From Arthrobacter sp. (lineage in GTDB: Bacteria; Actinomycetota; Actinomycetes; Actinomycetales; Micrococcaceae): a DNA stretch of 16,729 nt. The number at the start of each line of letters is the position of its first letter. The first letter of the stretch is position 1. The stretch spans positions 1 through 16,729 of the forward strand of contig JAGLBH010000022.1 in NCBI GenBank assembly GCA_018260285.1, read 5' to 3'. The notes beneath the pieces were generated by a model. The model had not been told where the DNA came from. It searched no databases and worked only from the letters and a program-made list of their open reading frames with translations. This document shows, one piece after another, positions 15,408-16,729 of the stretch. Both the position numbers and the translations under genes were made by a program.

Positions 15408-16727
15408 TCATTCCCGGAACGTGGACTCATCACTTCCATGCTCGGCCAGGAAATCGATCATCCACTCACGGAACGTGGAGCACACGAACCCTTCCCTGCC
15501 GTCCGGGTCATATCGAATGACCTGCCCATGCACCCCGGAGGGACCAGGGTGGCAGTCAAGACAGTCAAACTGCCCCGTGCCGTAGTCAAAGAAGGGAACC
15601 CACCCCTTCACCCAGGGACCGTTGCGCAGCCTTCCCGTGCCAGGATCCAGATTGACGCTCTCACGGTATTCCTCCGGGTCCTCTTCATCACTGATGATCT
15701 CCTCATTGATCTCCTCCAGCTCTTGAGCGATCTCGAAGATCTGGGCGATGCTGCAGAAGTCTCTCCCGTTCGTGCCGTCATGACGGGAAAGGAACTCTGC
15801 GAAGTCCTCCGGCAGGCTCAGCCCGAGAGCTTTTTCAAGACCGGTGATCTCTTCCGGGCTGGCCGGGGTGTTCCAGGTCAGCTCCCATGCCTGGGCGATA
15901 GCGTTCTCAAGCTCGGTGTTGCTCATCCCGGTACGATCGGCGCCGCTGATGCTGGGAGCAGCATCGGGGACAGTGGTGGGGGCAGTGGTGGGGGTGGTGT
16001 CCTGCTCCTCCTCGTCGGGGAAGGTCTCGATGGTGTGCTCCATCAGGGGGAAGTGAGGGAAGTCCGTGAAGCCCTTGAAGCCCTGGGGCAGTTCGGGCAC
16101 GGGCTCTTCCGGGTACTGGGGCAGCTCGGGGGCAAAGCCCAGGCGCTCGCGCAGGAACGCGAGGTCTTGGTCCAGTTCCCAGTCGTAGCGCTCTTGGCTC
16201 CAGCCCAGGTCATTGGTCGCGGGATTCTCCCGGTGCCCGGCGACACGAGCCATGTCATCAAGAAGTGTTCTCATGCGAGCTACTGGCTCATCATTCCATC
16301 GCCTCAGCGCGGATGGTGAAACGGCAGTGTTCAGCTTCCCCTCGGGGGAAGTGACGTAGGAGGCAATATCTCTGCTGGCGGGTGTTTTGTCTTGGATAGT
16401 GATGTTTTTGGCGTGTTCTAGAAGCCGAGTGTAGCCGGTCATGTTCATCTTCTGGGCACACCACCGATAAACAGCCAAAGACTCGAGATGACGCTTATAG
16501 AACTGGGGTTCCAAGTGGTGGAGGAAGTACAGCTCCCCTTTAATGAGGCGTTTCAAGACTTCCGGCTGATCCGTGGCAAGGGCGAGGATCCCAAGATGCG
16601 GCCGAATGGTGGGACTCATGCGGACTTCGTTGATGATGTCTTTCCCGAGGTACTTGTTGGCAAGCGGTGACTTGCTCTTGTCCCAGGCCTCAACGGCGAG
16701 AACTATTCCGAAGCGTGATGTGGTCAT
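15408..16727 (-). CDS. SMI1/KNR4 domain protein with unrecognised N-terminal domain
   Basis: The frame gives 439 aa from ATG 16727, two bases from the window edge, so the true start may lie outside. Residues about 276-430 form an SMI1/KNR4-type domain (ITGLEKALGLSLPEDFAEFL; later WVPFFDYGTGQFDCLD, then VIRYDPDGREG and the closing helix FREWMIDFL). This fold is common among immunity proteins of polymorphic toxin systems and contact-dependent inhibition. Residues 1-200 are a helical, Arg/His/Leu-rich domain I do not recognise. Residues 200-265 are a Pro/Glu/Thr-rich linker. An acidic insert (about 335-357) lies inside the SMI1 domain. The last residues repeat STFRE (417-421 and 435-439). The 5' part (about 16260-16720) is visibly less GC-rich than the neighbours, suggesting transfer. 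No toxin gene is visible in the window. Confidence 0.72.
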   Translation of the reverse strand: MTTSRFGIVLAVEAWDKSKSPLANKYLGKDIINEVRMSPTIRPHLGILALATDQPEVLKRLIKGELYFLHHLEPQFYKRHLESLAVYRWCAQKMNMTGYTRLLEHAKNITIQDKTPASRDIASYVTSPEGKLNTAVSPSALRRWNDEPVARMRTLLDDMARVAGHRENPATNDLGWSQERYDWELDQDLAFLRERLGFAPELPQYPEEPVPELPQGFKGFTDFPHFPLMEHTIETFPDEEEQDTTPTTAPTTVPDAAPSISGADRTGMSNTELENAIAQAWELTWNTPASPEEITGLEKALGLSLPEDFAEFLSRHDGTNGRDFCSIAQIFEIAQELEEINEEIISDEEDPEEYRESVNLDPGTGRLRNGPWVKGWVPFFDYGTGQFDCLDCHPGPSGVHGQVIRYDPDGREGFVCSTFREWMIDFLAEHGSDESTFRE

Positions 16728-16729
16728 TG

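Noticed and set aside
15413..15479. Repeated GGAACGTGGA motif as a regulatory direct repeat
   Set aside because: Both copies encode the STFRE segments at the C-terminus of the SMI1-domain protein and are explained by coding.

Overview
The window is high-GC DNA with a strong G/C third-position bias. It carries lsr2, a ClpC of the double-ClpN/UVR type, several possible leaderless starts and the order lysS - small membrane gene - lsr2 - clpC. Together these point to an actinobacterium, most likely Micrococcales close to Micrococcaceae. The species cannot be fixed from the sequence alone. No rRNA, tRNA, CRISPR array or intact insertion sequence was seen.

Region A (1-2776, minus strand) looks like one accessory operon. 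It has its own promoter (TTGACA, 18 bp spacer, TATGTT). In transcription order it encodes a small secreted beta/gamma-crystallin-like protein, a lipoprotein, a shortened and frameshifted copy of that lipoprotein, and a membrane-anchored peptidoglycan-binding/HlyD-type adaptor that runs off the left edge. This is the best candidate in the window for an undescribed system: a small exported effector or inhibitor with cell-envelope partner proteins. An export ABC transporter could lie just outside the window.

Region B (2811-7963, minus strand) is conserved housekeeping: lysS, a 58-aa single-pass membrane protein, the nucleoid protein gene lsr2, and clpC, closed by a clear intrinsic terminator.

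Region C (8048-11862) holds an alpha/beta hydrolase (plus) convergent with an M13 metallopeptidase (minus), with a 33-bp tandem repeat near the hydrolase stop. A GNAT acetyltransferase diverges from the peptidase. Both divergent genes have a -10-like hexamer 6-7 nt before ATG and no Shine-Dalgarno sequence, as expected for leaderless mRNAs.

Region D (11863-14363) contains three copies of a long palindromic repeat placed after stop codons. Between them is a YtrA-type GntR regulator - ABC ATPase - permease operon with a candidate operator and a 16-bp perfect palindrome in its leader.

Region E (14497-16727) has an 84-aa membrane protein, a thioredoxin-type glutathione peroxidase with the C36/C64/C82 pattern, and on the minus strand a protein with a C-terminal SMI1/KNR4 (immunity-like) domain fused to an unrecognised N-terminal domain.
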